Of a stretch of 64,000 nt of DNA, positions 12,201 to 25,178 are shown piece after piece. This DNA comes from Camarhynchus parvulus (Eukaryota > Chordata > Aves > Passeriformes > Thraupidae), in NCBI RefSeq assembly GCF_901933205.1, contig NC_044601.1:30666352-30730351 (forward strand), written 5' to 3'. The position numbers and the translations under genes were made by a program. Position 1 is the first letter of the stretch. Every line of letters begins with the position of its first letter. The notes under the pieces were generated by a model. The model was not told the origin of the DNA. It saw nothing but the letters and a program-made list of their open reading frames with translations, and searched no databases.

Positions 12201-15200
12201 CTGCATTTGAAATCAGAGAAGGAAAATGAAATGCTATCACAGTAGAAGACAGCCATGGGAGAATTAGCTAGTAGGTGAAATGCTTTTGTCTGAAGCCTGC
12301 TTTTTTTTTGAATGTCTACTGTCACAAAGAAATGGCTTAGAGTCTGGACACATAAATGAACCAATCATGGCCTCATCAATCATCAGCAATCATCAGTAGA
12401 AACTCACTGACTGCATGCTCTTACTCTGACAAATCTGAGGTAAAAGTGAGTGCTTTAAATGCATTACATTAAAATTTAAAGTCATTCAGTTTCTCTCAAC
12501 TCTCCAGTGTAATGAGAACAAATATAGCCATTTAGTGTGATTCACCTGCCATACTGTCATAGAAGTATGAAGTCAACATAGTTTGGGTTAGAAGGGTCCT
12601 TAAAGATCATATAGCCCCAACCCACTTTCCATGGACAGGGACACCTTTCACTGGACCAGGTTACTCAGAAAGCTTCCAAGGATTTGGAATCCATCACCTT
12701 TCTGCGCAATGTGTCAGTGCCTTCCCACACTCACAGTAAAAAATGTCTTCCTAATATCTGACCTAAAACTACCTTCCTTCAGTTCACAGAGACTCCCCCT
12801 TGTCATGTCACTCCACATCACCACAAAAACTCCTTCTCCAGCCTTCTTGCAGCCCCCTTTAGGCAGTGAAAGGTGCTGTAAGGTCTTCCCAAAGCCTCTC
12901 CTTCTCCAGGGTGAACAATTCCCAGTCTCTCAGCCTGTCTTCACAGGAGAGGCGCTCCAGCCCTGCGATCAACTGCTCTTCTCTGGGCTCACTCCAACAC
13001 ATCCATGTCTGTCTTGCGTTGGGGGTCCCAGAGCTGGACGCAGTAGTCCAGGTGGGGCCATCACATGTTGGGGCTCTGCACCCTCTGAATCAACCACCCT
13101 GAAACTATCCTAGTGAGCTTAGAAAAGCGAAGTCATTTGACATGCAAAGGAGTCTTTGGAAGCTTTAGGCTTTGAGGAAGCCTGCATTGCCACAGGGTCT
13201 TCTAAACTCTCAAAACACTAAAAAAAGTCAGCATGTGCTCCACTTTGGCAAATCCTTTGATCCAGTACTATTCACACTGGCTATTGTGCCCAAAACACCA
13301 AGCTGCTGTATTATCTTTTCCTTGACTACTTCAGGTGTAAAGCTAAGGTCTTCATTTCCTATTTCTGAGATAGATACTTCATCATACTGCCAAATACTTT
13401 GCAGTTTGTTAAAAAACATAAAGCTACTTAGCTTTAGCTCTGGCTACATAGCTAAACAAAAGACCTTTAATCTATTCCAACAATAAACATGTTTTATTCT
13501 GCCATCACACAAAAAGAAGAGTGATTTCTTGCAAGTTGATAGAAATCAGTGGCCAATGAATAATAACACACAGAAATAAACTTCGTGAGCTTTTTGCAAA
13601 TGTGTTAGAAAGTGTTATTTTCAAGTGTTTGGATTGAAGATGCCAGTAAGGCTGTGGTATTCTGCATGCTAACGGTTCTTCAGAAACACAGCCTACTTTT
13701 TATGTAGCCATTTGAACTTTAAAACAAGCATTAATCCCAGACAGCTTGTCAACTACTCTAACCTTCGCAGCTGATGTTCCTCATACTTGGTAATAGTAAA
13801 AAATTCACACTAAAATGCTTGTGTAACAATGCAGAAGCATATGAACATGACAAACACTTATCAGCATGCTATCATGAAAAAAAAACCACAGAACATAAGT
13901 GGGGAAAAAAACTCCTTGATCTCTGATACTGCTCTAATTTACAATGGGATCTTTTAAATGTGGTTTTGCTTACTGAAATGTGCATGTCTTTTATGCATTC
14001 ATTTACACTGTATTTCCCCACCTCTTTTTTAGCTTTACAACATGTGTCTGTCACACCTTTTAGCAAAATAAAATCTACTTTCTCTTAAGGTGTTCACTTC
14101 TACTCAGTCCCAGATGCACACATGAACAGCAAAAGAAGAAATGGCAAAGCAGTGACGCATCCCCAAACTAAAACGTCAAAGTAGGAAGGCAAAGAATATC
14201 CTTCAGATGTCAGCAGACATCCCTTGTCGTTTCCTTTTCTGTACTCTACATCTAGTGACTTTCATGTCTCTAACTGGAAGTGCTTCTCCAATCCACACTG
14301 ACATTTCTAAAACACAAGAGAGAAATTCCAACAGTGCACGGTATCATTGTGACTGGGGAGGCACAAACGTGTGAAATACAGGTCAAAGCCTGCACCCTCT
14401 CCACTTATGGTGAGTGAAGATGACTTCGTATTTCTGTCTTCCAGAAAAAGGCACAATTTTAATCTTTTTCCCTATGTATCTTTTGGGGAAGTTTAAACAC
14501 TTTTTGGCACATCAAGCTGAAAAAGTCTCACACTTCCACATGCATCAATACCAAATCAATGGCTATCAGTTTCCCTTCTGACAGCTCCTCAAAGATTTTT
14601 GCGGCAAAAAAAACCAAACCACAAAGAAGTGATCTGGCAAAAGGCATTTCCTTGATTCAATGCTGAACTGGTGATGGTCAGCCTCACAAGGTAAAATCCT
14701 AGCCGCAGTGAGTTTGGTCAATCAGCATCAGCCAAAATGCAAGTGGAGGAAATACTGACTGCCCCTCACAGGCAGTGCCATGTTGCTGGGAAAGCTGAGG
14801 GCTAGGCTCTGATCTGAACATTTTCTTTACAGAATAGACTGAAAATACAACTCTGACGGAGACATATGGCTCTGCAAATGAGTCCAGACAATTTGCCAGG
14901 CTATCTGCCACCTGGAACAGCTCCATTTTGCAAATGCTGAAAGGAGACATCACAGGTTCCTTCTTGACATCTGTGCAACTGTGGCATGGGGGCTGTGGTG
15001 GTGCTGCTCTGTCCCTCTTCATATTTCATCTTGTGCCCGAGGCTGGGGTACAAGAAACTGCCAAGGAGGGTAGGGACTTCTGAATTTGAGCCTGAATAAC
15101 TCTAAATAGTCAAATATCTGTTTGTTTATGGCTTGTTTCATCTAGTGAGGTGAGCCCTGACACAAAGTATGGGGGCACTGAACACCTTCAAAAGAAAAAC

Positions 15201-16072
15201 CTCTTGCAGAGTGCATTGCAAAATTTCTGTGTCTTGAATGAAGGGAAGGCATGGCATGGTGCACCAGAGAGCTGCCTGGCCCACTGAGAGCAGAAGTGAG
15301 AGTCGAAAGACTGTGTTCAAACAGATTTTCATAGCTGGTGACAATTGCAACTTTCTAATGTAAACAACAAGGCAGAGACAAAACAGCAAAAGCCTTCTCC
15401 TGTCTCAACACAGTAAAAGCATTGTGTAGTTTTCCCCTGCAGAAACAAGGCACCAGTCTATCTTCTGGCACTGGTCATCAGTCACATGTGGGGGGAACTT
15501 ACCACCAGACAGGAGGATAGGATTTGCATGCTTTGCTATTTGTCTGACATCTGCTACACCAGCGCCTTGTAAGTGCAGGAATGCCTCTGGTAAAGGACTA
15601 CTGCATGCTTGCAAAGACATTCAGAGCTAATGACGACAGCATTCAGCCCTTCTAAAGGATCAAACTGCTGGAAAAGAAAATCTCTAAAATATTTCAAAAT
15701 CTGTGACCCTTTGATGATTTTAAGTGTTCTTTGATTTTAAACAATAAACAAAAAGTATCTCTATTCTTGTCAGAAGTTTAAAAATGGCCTGTCTCCAAGG
15801 TTTACTAGTTGAAATCATAGCCTTTGGCTATCAGAAAACAAATTGAAATTGAGAAGGGAAAATTAATTACGAATTATTTATATCACACTCACAATTCATT
15901 CATACTTTCAGGAACAATAATATTGGTTTCTGTTTTCTTAGATTTTCTTCCTCTGTAACTCATAGCTTTCAGCTTTGTGTTACTGCATTTAACAACCTCA
16001 ATGCTTACGTTCTGGTGAACATCACTTCCCAGCCCTCCCAGCCCCACTTGAAAGATATTATTTTGTACTTAC
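9279..16072 (-). other. NRG1: NRG1 intron between the two Ig exons
   Basis: This 6.8-kb intron splits the Ig domain, with donor gtaagt after 16073 and acceptor ttcacag before 9278. It contains one minus-orientation CR1 fragment (about 12.55-13.1 kb). The remaining AT-rich sequence shows no further exon, RNA gene or large repeat that I can recognise. The longer reading frames at 12,631-13,113 are translations of the CR1 copy. Confidence 0.85.
12550..13105 (-). mobile_element. CR1 LINE, 5'-truncated 3' end
   Basis: On the plus strand this reads as the antisense of a CR1 3' end. It has the TTTGGGTTAGAAGGGTCCTT motif near 12,582, then the block corresponding to a reversed 'accttccactagaccaggt' (near 12,640). 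It continues through 'cacagtaaaaaatgtcttcc' (12,732), 'aggagaggcgctccagccct' (near 12,945) and 'cccagagctggacgcagtag' (near 13,027). The element is therefore in minus orientation, with its 3' end near 12,550 and its 5' truncation near 13,105. The terminal octamers are decayed (catagaag). CR1 copies normally insert without target-site duplication and are heavily 5'-truncated, as here. It has no coding capacity and is a passenger in NRG1 intron 2, in the same orientation as the gene. Confidence 0.93.
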
Positions 16073-16250
16073 TTTTGTTTTTTTGGGATCTTGATATTTT
16101 CCGGTCTGTTTTTTTTGGTTATTTCCTTCCCATTCTTTAACCACTTGAATCTGAGTGCAGGATACTCTGAAGTGGTTTCACACCTTAGCACTAGCTTCTG
16201 ACCCACAGCAGCCTCTTGGTTTTTCATTTCCTTCAATTTGAGGGGCACCG
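16073..16250 (-). CDS. NRG1: Neuregulin-1, first Ig-domain exon
   Basis: This 178-nt exon encodes the N-terminal half of the Ig-like C2 domain. The acceptor is tttatttctttag and the donor gtaagt. The first two bases (CG) complete an Ala codon from exon 1, and the exon ends in phase 2 (AA of a Lys codon). It begins VPLKLKEMKNQEAAVGQKLV and contains LRCETTSEYPALRFKWLKNG, ending NIKIPKKQ. The Cys of LRC (about residue 74) and the Trp of FKW (about residue 87) are the strand B Cys and strand C Trp of an Ig fold. The strand F Cys lies 56 residues on, in the next exon. The very basic stretch KKNRPENIKIPKKQK fits heparan sulfate binding. LKEMKNQE is the segment I remember from chicken ARIA (mammals: LKEMKSQE), which is the strongest evidence for the gene and for an avian source. 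Together with the next exon it makes a 303-nt phase 1-1 cassette. Confidence 0.98.
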
Positions 16251-18301
16251 CTAAAGAAATAAAAGAATGTGGTGGTGATTAAGCCATCCTCAAAAGGGAA
16301 AACACTTACTCAAGGTCAGCTAGGCAAACCATGGACAGTGAAACCCCAACCAGACTAGCAATGCTTCAGCAAAACCCCCTGAAAAACAAGGATCTGTATT
16401 GTCCTTAAAGCATAAGGGCGCATTTAATGGCAGCCCACTTTGATGCTTTGGAGATCTCCTATGACAGTCTTACAACTGGCACGCCACAGTGAGAACCAAA
16501 ATGCCGGCTCTGAATACAGCTTGGAGCACTAACAGCATTATTTGATTGTGTGCATCTAGGCACAAGACAGCACACTGTGGCAGGCACCTCTGACCGGTAA
16601 CACAGAAAGGCAAAGGGAGGGTACCTTGCTGCTTTACTAATTTCAATTGCTATGAATTAGGGACTACCCAGAGGCTCCAGGTGCAACTGATCTGACAGGG
16701 AGTTAAAAGCATAAATATAAGCTCTACAGCCTCCCTCATGTCAGGGAAAGGCTTTTGTTCCAGCCAAACATTACAACCCATATTACACACCCACCTCAAA
16801 CCTCAGCCTGGCCATATCCTTTCCCTGAGGCAAAAGACAACAGGCCTGGAAGCCCATCAACAGAATCAATATCAATTAAGGGTATTTTGGACCCAGAAGG
16901 GGACACTGCATTGAAAAGGCTCAGCCAACACACTGTAGGGTTCCAGCTGAAGCATCTCAATTTCTACCACGTCGTAGCAATAATGTTTCTTGTATGTGTA
17001 AACCTCCAACCATTTCAGACTTTCTAAGTTACAGACCTCCAAAATTCTATGTGACTACTGGTCTTTGAGGAGAGGCTTCACAAGAAGATGCGGTCCCTCT
17101 GTGAGATGCTACCCTTCATCCGACCCTCATGCATTAGCTGTAAAACAGCCACTACTGTGCTCCCGTGCATAGGTAAAACACCTGTACCCAACCTTGCTTC
17201 CCCTGAGGCTTCACATAACACCTTTACTACACAACTGGGGAGGGCTAATATGAGGTACTGCAGCTGGTCAGCTGGTGGGTGACAGCCCCTAAGTCCACCC
17301 TCGCTCAGCTTTGCCCTGCCTGAGCCTCCAGGGAGTCACTATGGCCATGCAGTGCCTCCAGCTGCAGGGCACTTTTTTTCCTTGAACAGCTGTAATATTG
17401 TCCAAGGACACAAATGGCCACTGTGGTCAAATAATTCTCCATAACATGCAGACTTAAAGAGACACCAAAGGGTTTCTCACAGAGCCCTGTGCAAGAAAAT
17501 GTCCTAAGAAACTGGATACTCTTGATTATGTTTTGGTATCTGCTCCTTGTATATTTGTGGAGACTTACTGACATCAGTTGCCCCTAATTATTATTCCAAT
17601 AAGACAAAAAACAAGTAGCACCATCATAACCATAATTATGAGAAGCCTAAATAAAGGACTGATATGCACATGTCCAATAAGCGGGTGACTGCTGAAGGCA
17701 GCAGCATGGCCTGTCCCACATGTAAGGCAGCCTTTCTCACCCCAGGAAAGCACAGGGAAACTTTTAATTTCCTGGAAACTGAGCCCAGAGCAGCATAAAT
17801 GGTAGTGTTTGGGAAAATGTGGTCTGAAGTGACTGACCAAATGAGGTGATACCTGCTGTGACACCAGCAGAAGACAGAAAATGGACAAGCCTTCCATAAT
17901 TAAAAAACTCCTGATTAACAGGAAGGTGACAACTTTTTCCATGCACCTCTCCTGGTGTGGACAGCAAGTTTCTGGCAGGAAGTGTTCTAGACATCAGCAA
18001 AATGTCTGAGAGAGAGACTTCTCTAGCAATGGCATCCAAGGGTGTTGTACACACAGGGTAGGCACATCTGTCAGTGTTCCACTGGCATGGATCAGGTAAA
18101 AGCCCAGCATTTCATGACAAGAAAATCTTCTCATATGTTGGTTTCCATTTTCTCCCACTGTCCTGAATAATTTTGGAAATTTCAGTGTGTTCTCAGAGCG
18201 CTATGAAAACAACTTTGGATTTCAGAAAAACAAGTGCCCACACACCATCCAGAAACCAATATATTTAAATAAATACATACACTTTTATAAGTGTGTGTTT
18301 G

Positions 18302-18317
18302 CATATATATATATATA
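18302..18317. repeat. Short AT dinucleotide repeat
   Basis: An alternating AT run inside a wider AT-rich patch that also contains 'gtgtgtgtt' just upstream. It may be polymorphic in length. No function is evident. Confidence 0.7.
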
Positions 18318-21300
18318 CACATTTATATAAGAACACATGTAAATATTGTCTGAACATAAAATTTTAGGTTAATAATGTTTAAAATTTCCAAGAAATATAA
18401 TTGGCGTTAAGCAAGAGCTTTACTACTGAGGCTTGTGCTAATAGCTTCATTCTGTCATTGAAGAGTTAAATTTATAGTCTTTTGTCACTATGTAAGAAAA
18501 GGAGATGCAGAGGTTTGAAATACAAAGGCATTATTCCTTATTTTACCATCTTTCACTTGTAATAGTCCTAGTCTGTATCTTGCATAAATTAAAAGCATCA
18601 CCAGAATTGCAAGGATGAAAATTTTTGGGCTAAGGACTTCAACTAGTTATTGCCTGTTCTTTCAACATAGCAATGTGAAACTGGGAATAAAAGAGAGATG
18701 CCATTTTGTTCCTGATTTTTATTTTAATTCAGTATTATCTGCTCAAAATGACTTGCAGATTTTTTCCTCCATCAGAGCTGTCAGTGAAAAAAAAGAAAAG
18801 CGCTAAATTAATATGCTCAACTCTTGCCATAATTCAGGAGTTACCGGGAAACATAAAAGAGGATTTAATCAATGGCAGTGACCCTCACTAATTCACAGTA
18901 ACTCGCTGTCCAAGCATGCAGGCTCTCCAGGGAAAACAGTAAAAGCTGTTCACAGACATGACAGAGAAGAGATTGTTTCTTGGGGCTTTTTTTTATTCTT
19001 TTCATTTACACAATGTTTGTTTCCTTTCAGTTGCAGTTTTGCAAAAGTTAATCAGACCTGCCAGGCATATGAGAAAGCTTGTGCTGATAAAACTACAGCA
19101 TTGTACACTTGGATCAAGATCAGCTACAGCTTCAACTGTTGCAAGAGGTAGCTGAGTTTCATCACAGTCTGTGCCAATTCTATGGTGCTGGCAAGACAGA
19201 ACTTTGTCTGCAGGGTAAAAATGCTTTTAGAAGAGACAAAAATGCTTATAATTATAACTAGACATGGCTCCTCCTGATACCACCCTCCCCTTGCCTCTTC
19301 ACCCCTTCCCCCTTTGTCCCCTCAGCATCTCCTGCCAGCTTGGCTCCCTTCCTCTTCTCCTTGCTGTGCCTGTCACGCAGGAGGACCGCTCCTGCCGCTG
19401 GCGAGGTTTCTGCCCACTGTATGAGACTGCCCATGGCAGGCGGGAATGAGGCAGGAAGGGCGACAAAAACACTTTCTGCATTTCCTACATGTTGAAGCAC
19501 CATTGGGGACACAAGGACTCAGTTAAAATCAAAATGGAAGGGAGCCTCACAGCATTTCCTACAGATCACTATTTGGGCAGTGCCTTTGTGAGCAGTTCTG
19601 GTATGGCACCAGCAGAGGTGTTACACACGCCTCCATCACAGAATGACAAGGGAGCAAACAAGAACAGACAAATCCCGAAGAGAAACTGCATAAACTAAGC
19701 GTGGAAGTACCCAGAAAGAGGAACAGCTTGAATTAAAGATCTGGTTGGGCATCTACTTTATCTGTATTCCTTGTGCCAAAATGCGGTAGGGCCTCACATT
19801 TAAGAGTCAATTAGGCACACAGAAAGGCACCCAGGCTTCTCACACTACCCAGTCAGGATGTCTCTCTGTGACCCATGGACCTCCCCTGCTTTGACAGACT
19901 TTCTAAGAATGCAGCAAGGGTGATAACAGCGAGAGAACACAAAGCAGTGGAGCAGTTGTGTCAGCAAAGCCACACACAGTTGGAAGGGTTTAACAGGCAA
20001 AAGCAAGCAAGGTGTTAGATCTTTCCTTATTAACATGGCTTGAATCGCTGTCATTTTGTTAGCAATTTTTTTCAGAAACCCATGTCTGCTGGCCTGCACA
20101 ATATCGTAGCAGATAAGGAACACAAATTTCCATATTCTTTCTGCAAAAGACTCACTGATAATGTATGAGTGCAGATAACTTCTTCTCCCCAGACTTGTGA
20201 GTTTGGCAAAGAACATCAATCTCCTCACTTTCAGTGCTTGATTGTATAGTTAATCTGCATGGAAGCTCAACACATTCAACAAATTAAACAGGAAACCTGC
20301 AAAATATTATCACACAACCACACTCAGCTGAAATTCCATGAGTGGTTGTTTTTATTTCCCTGTCTTTTCTTTCCCTAGGAAGGCGCAAAGCCTTTTGAGA
20401 GCCTGAGCACAGGAATGTATTAGGCATGCTTGCCAGTAGGCACATGTGCAGAGTTTGCTGCACAGAATTGTGACAAACAGCTTGGTGAGGGGTAATAGAA
20501 GCCACAGCAATAACATCCATCGCTTTGGCCTCAGACTTACAGCCCTTTTTTCTTTTCTGTTTTTTTAATTTTCTTTTTTTTTTTCCTGTATAATGCTGAA
20601 GGCAGGGAAGTAATGCAGGACAAATTACATTATTTCCAAAAGCCTTCTCCCCTTGCACATGAGATTATAATCAAGGTCAGACTTACCATCAGCAGACCAG
20701 GTTTTCTAAACATATAAGCTGCACTTTAAAATGTACACTGCTCCCACTCAGACAAAAAGCCTCCATGCAAAGCCCCCAAAACCCTAACTAAACAAATAAA
20801 CAAAACCACCAAGCCACACAGCAATGAAAATCCACACACAAATAAACAATTAAAACCCACAAAAATTTGTGTTGCTTCTCTTGGTTTTAATCCACCTATT
20901 ATTCTCTCAGGCAACACTTGAATTCCGAACACTTTTCAAAATTGGACTGTTTCCTGCAAACATCTCTGCAGGAGGAGTCTCTGTGCAGATTACCTACAAG
21001 ATAAAACACTGTGCGAAATGATAGAAGATAATCCCAAACACCCAGCTCTCCAAAATATCAGAGTAACTGAACACCAGCTGAAGGACTCGTGTTCAGTGAA
21101 AAACCAAACAAATGATTTGGCTACTTAATGGGAAATTCTGAATTATTTTAAAAATACTGTCAGATGCATTTCAGGTCTGGGTCTTGATATTTGTATACTT
21201 GTGTCTGCACAGACAAGAGCAAAAGGAAAAATGCAAACCTGACATTTATCTTGAACTACACATAAAACCAACATCCACAGAATATAATTATTTCTAGTGA

Positions 21301-24300
21301 TGCTAAAATGAAATCTTTACAGAAATTTCAGGTATTGCAAAAGCCAAAATAAAGGTGAGTACCAAAGGAATGGCTAGCAATGTGGTCAGGAGCCAAGAAA
21401 TAAGAGTAATAGAAAGATATAGCACTGTAGCTGTGCTCTTTAAGCACTGGAACAGCATGGAAGCAGCAATTGCCTCTATAAATCAAAGTAACTACTCCCA
21501 AAAGCCAGTCACAAAGACAGCTGCTAATCTGACAACTAGGTTTAGGTATGATGGTACTGAAGTTTCACTTGGTCCTGTCAAAGTAATGCTGCACCATCAA
21601 ATCCACAGATCTCTACCAAACATATTTGTTATTTGGCATGAGATGCTTTAAAGTACATGCTGTGTCATGCCAGTGTTCATGGATATTTACCCCTAGCCAT
21701 GAAGCTGCTCTGTGAGCTTGCATTAATCTTCTCTGCATTCTCTCTGTCACAAGCCCAGTAAACCCTGCCAATGAGAGTACCATGTGCCAATTCATAACAT
21801 GGCCTCGGGAAGGCAAGATTTTCAACAGGACACTGAAAACGGGCACATGGAAGAAGTACTATGCACAAAGAGTAGGTCTCTCTCTTGCCCGCCCCCCCCA
21901 ACCCCTTCCACTCAACAAGCAAAAAGCATCTCCAGTAGAGTGAAAAAGGATGGTAGTGACAAAGCAGCATGTCTAGAAGTATTGTGTCCAGGAGGAAAGC
22001 CTGCGAGCATCCATTTATTCAGTGTAACATGATAATGACAGGCTGTCCATTCTCCTGCAGACACTCAAGATATCAGTTTCTGAACTTAGGCCTCCTCAGA
22101 GACAGAGAACTGTGTTCAAAGCAAAATGTAGGTTTTGCAAGGGAAGATGGGTGTGAGCAAGTGTCTAACCTAAAGATTATGATTTAAAGGTCAACACCTA
22201 ATTTATTTACTGACGATCATGTCTGTGAGAACACGCTGCCTGATCACATTAAATACTCTCTCCTCTGGTTCTCACTGCTTCAGCTGACTCCAACTGGCTG
22301 CATCCCTGGTAAGCTTTGATGATCCTCTTGGACACTGTCAATACAAAAACCTGATCACACAGACTCAAAATGAGGGACAGTGTAAAAGAAATATAGTTGA
22401 TATCCAAAAAGTGATTCAGGAAAACAGCTTGTAAAGTTCATGGAAGAATCTTCAGGTCCATATTTTACATACCTAAGTCCATAAAAGGGGACTCCAGAAT
22501 CTTTACTTGTACACTAAAATTAAAGTAAGCCAAACACAGAAATGCTGGGCAGGGTAAGCCCCTTGGACTTCAAGGGGATTTGCAGGTACTCAGTAATTTT
22601 TGATTTTTTTTTCACATGAAGCCACTTTCGATTTAGGAGCTGAATTTCAGGATTGCAGATTTAAAAAAAGTTTGATTCAGGTTGTGTGCCTTGAGGTGAG
22701 ATGAAAGAAGGAATGATGTGGCAGTTTGCCATACCATACATATATCTCTTTTGTTTGCTCTCCGGTGTAAGAATGTTAAGCACTACTTTCTACTTTTTCT
22801 TGAAAAAAATTCATTCAGTGACTCATTAAACAGAGGGCAGTGCAGCTGATAGAACCATGTAAAAGCAAAGGCTGCAACTACACTGTTAACTTGTCTGGGT
22901 CTCAGCCTTCACTTTATGGCCAGAGCTGTAAGGTTCAGCAGACCACTGGACTGAGGAGCATGGAAAATTTAAACTTTGGGACTCAGCTATGGTACTTGTG
23001 TAGCTACAATGGTGTGCCCTAAGATAATGTTGGGAAGAAAAAACCCAAACAAATGGTATAAATTCAGAAGCTATTTCTCTGCATTAATGATGAAAATCCA
23101 GTTCTTTGGCAAGTCCTTTTCTTTTTTTCCTCTTTTTGGTAGAATTTACTTTTTTAAATAGCTTCCTTAGAGCTTTAGCCTCTCAGGCTTCAGGGTCTCA
23201 AAACTGCTGCAGCCATCTCCTCCTCTCCCTCTCACATTTCATATTCACTGGTCTACTCCTGTTTTGACATCACCAGAAAACACAGAGAATTCTGTGTGTC
23301 AAATCCTGTAAGCTTTGCAAATCCTATGCACTATATTTTGTAATTCTTGTTTTTATCTCAGGCCTCCAGCTGCTTCTCCACCCTTTCAGCATTTGTCCAC
23401 CATGCTCTTTCTCTTCACACTGTTCCAGCAAAGCTGGGATTCTGACATGCAAAGGACATGAGTCATTGCTTTCTTCTGATCCTAGTCACCGAACCCCATT
23501 TTTGCTTCTGGCTTATACTGTTCTCTTGGCGTTGTAGCATTTTCTGATTCTGCAATAGTTCCACTTCCCAGACAAAGCGTACCATGACTCAGCCAATAAA
23601 TTGCCCAGTGCAAATCTACCCATGGCAGGCTTTCACATGTCTAAAAATCCTCCTCCTCCTCCTGAGGCTGTGGAAGGAGTAACAATACACATGCAGCAAC
23701 ACTGCCAGCACACTTTTACATCCCTGGTCAGAGGCATTTCTTACTGAGTATGGCACATTGTCCCTACTCCAACAGTGAGAGCTCAATCATATATGTATAG
23801 GAGAAACACCCTGCATCAAGCAGAATAACAATATCAGAAAATGTTATGGCCACTGTATGCACATAAGCTTTCCCAATATTAAAACAGTTTTCCATGTTGA
23901 ACAAGAAAACCAGAAGGACCTGCTTTCCACAAGGATATCTTATTAAAAAATGAGAAAACACAGGGAGTAGGGAGTGTCAAGACAGGTGAAATACCATGGA
24001 AATGGTGGTCAGAAGGCAATACCCAAAATGTGGAATGAAGGTTACCTTAATAGGTTGCCACTAATCGCCTTCTCTTGTATGGGTTCACAGAGCTAGTCAC
24101 TGCCACCACTAATAAGGACACATGAGTAATCTGAGTTTTGGGATATAACCACTGGAATGAATAATTAGCCTAAAGGAAGAAACAAAATGGAATTCCCCAA
24201 AATAACTGACTGCCCAAATACCAAAACAATCTCCCTCTCACTAAGTTCACACAGAGGCCAACACTTTTCACAAAAGTCTGGATATCCCAAGGCACAACTG

Positions 24301-25100
24301 GAAGTTTAGGAGGTTCATTTGTCCACCCTTGTTCCTCTGCACAAAGAACCACTCATCTATTGAAATTTTGGGGTGGGAAGGTGCAAAACCTGAGTGGAAA
24401 CCTATCTCTTGGCTTGCCTGACATGAACAGAAAGAAAATAAAATCATAGAAATGAATTTGGGAAAACCAAGATTAATTGGAGCATCAAAATGAAGAAGTT
24501 GCTGTTACATTACTGGCTGCATAAAATACTTACAGCAGCGTGAAGAATTTTGAAACTTTCGAGACATTGATTTGCTTAAGCACAAGTCAAACTTAACACT
24601 GTGGGTATGGTTCCTCATTCATCACTTTCCTTCCCCTCCTCTCGTTTAAATTCTTTGTGGTCAGCTCTCCTAGCAATACTCCCTTTCTAGGATTTGTGTG
24701 TATGTTCAGCACAGGCTGTAGAAAGATGTAGGCCTACAAAAACATCTGTGTACTAGAAGACTGCACAGACTGGAAAGCAAAAGTAGTTCTGCCACTGCAA
24801 TCTCAAAGATTTTCTAATAATTTCTTCTGATGTTGATCACAGATAGAGCAGATGACGTGCCAGCCACACCCCAGCTATATAACAACTGAAAAGTCAATGT
24901 TCCCTGCCCTCTACTCAATTTGAAATATGACTGCTTTTGTACCTGCACACTAAAGGAAAAATCATGAGGTCTGACAATTCCAGAAGTGACACACCCAAAG
25001 CAAAAGGATGTGTTTTTTCCCAGAGACACAGCACAACTAGTCCAGGTCACTGAAGCTGACAAAGTGGCCATCACTCAGAAGAACCTGATGGAAATTATTT

Positions 25101-25178
25101 TCCCTTTTTTTTTTTTTAATTTTGTTTTGGGTTTTCTGTGGGTTTTTTTTTTCGTTTGTTTGTTTGCTTTTGTTACCA
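25101..25178. repeat. T-rich low-complexity tract
   Basis: A plus-strand T/G-rich stretch with two long T runs and a TTTG repeat (gtttgtttgtttgc). The overlapping reading frame (24,986-25,279) encodes a run of Phe and Val that simply reflects this composition. Confidence 0.85.

Noticed and set aside
12631..13113. A 160-codon plus-strand frame in NRG1 intron 2
   Set aside because: It lies wholly within an antisense CR1 copy.
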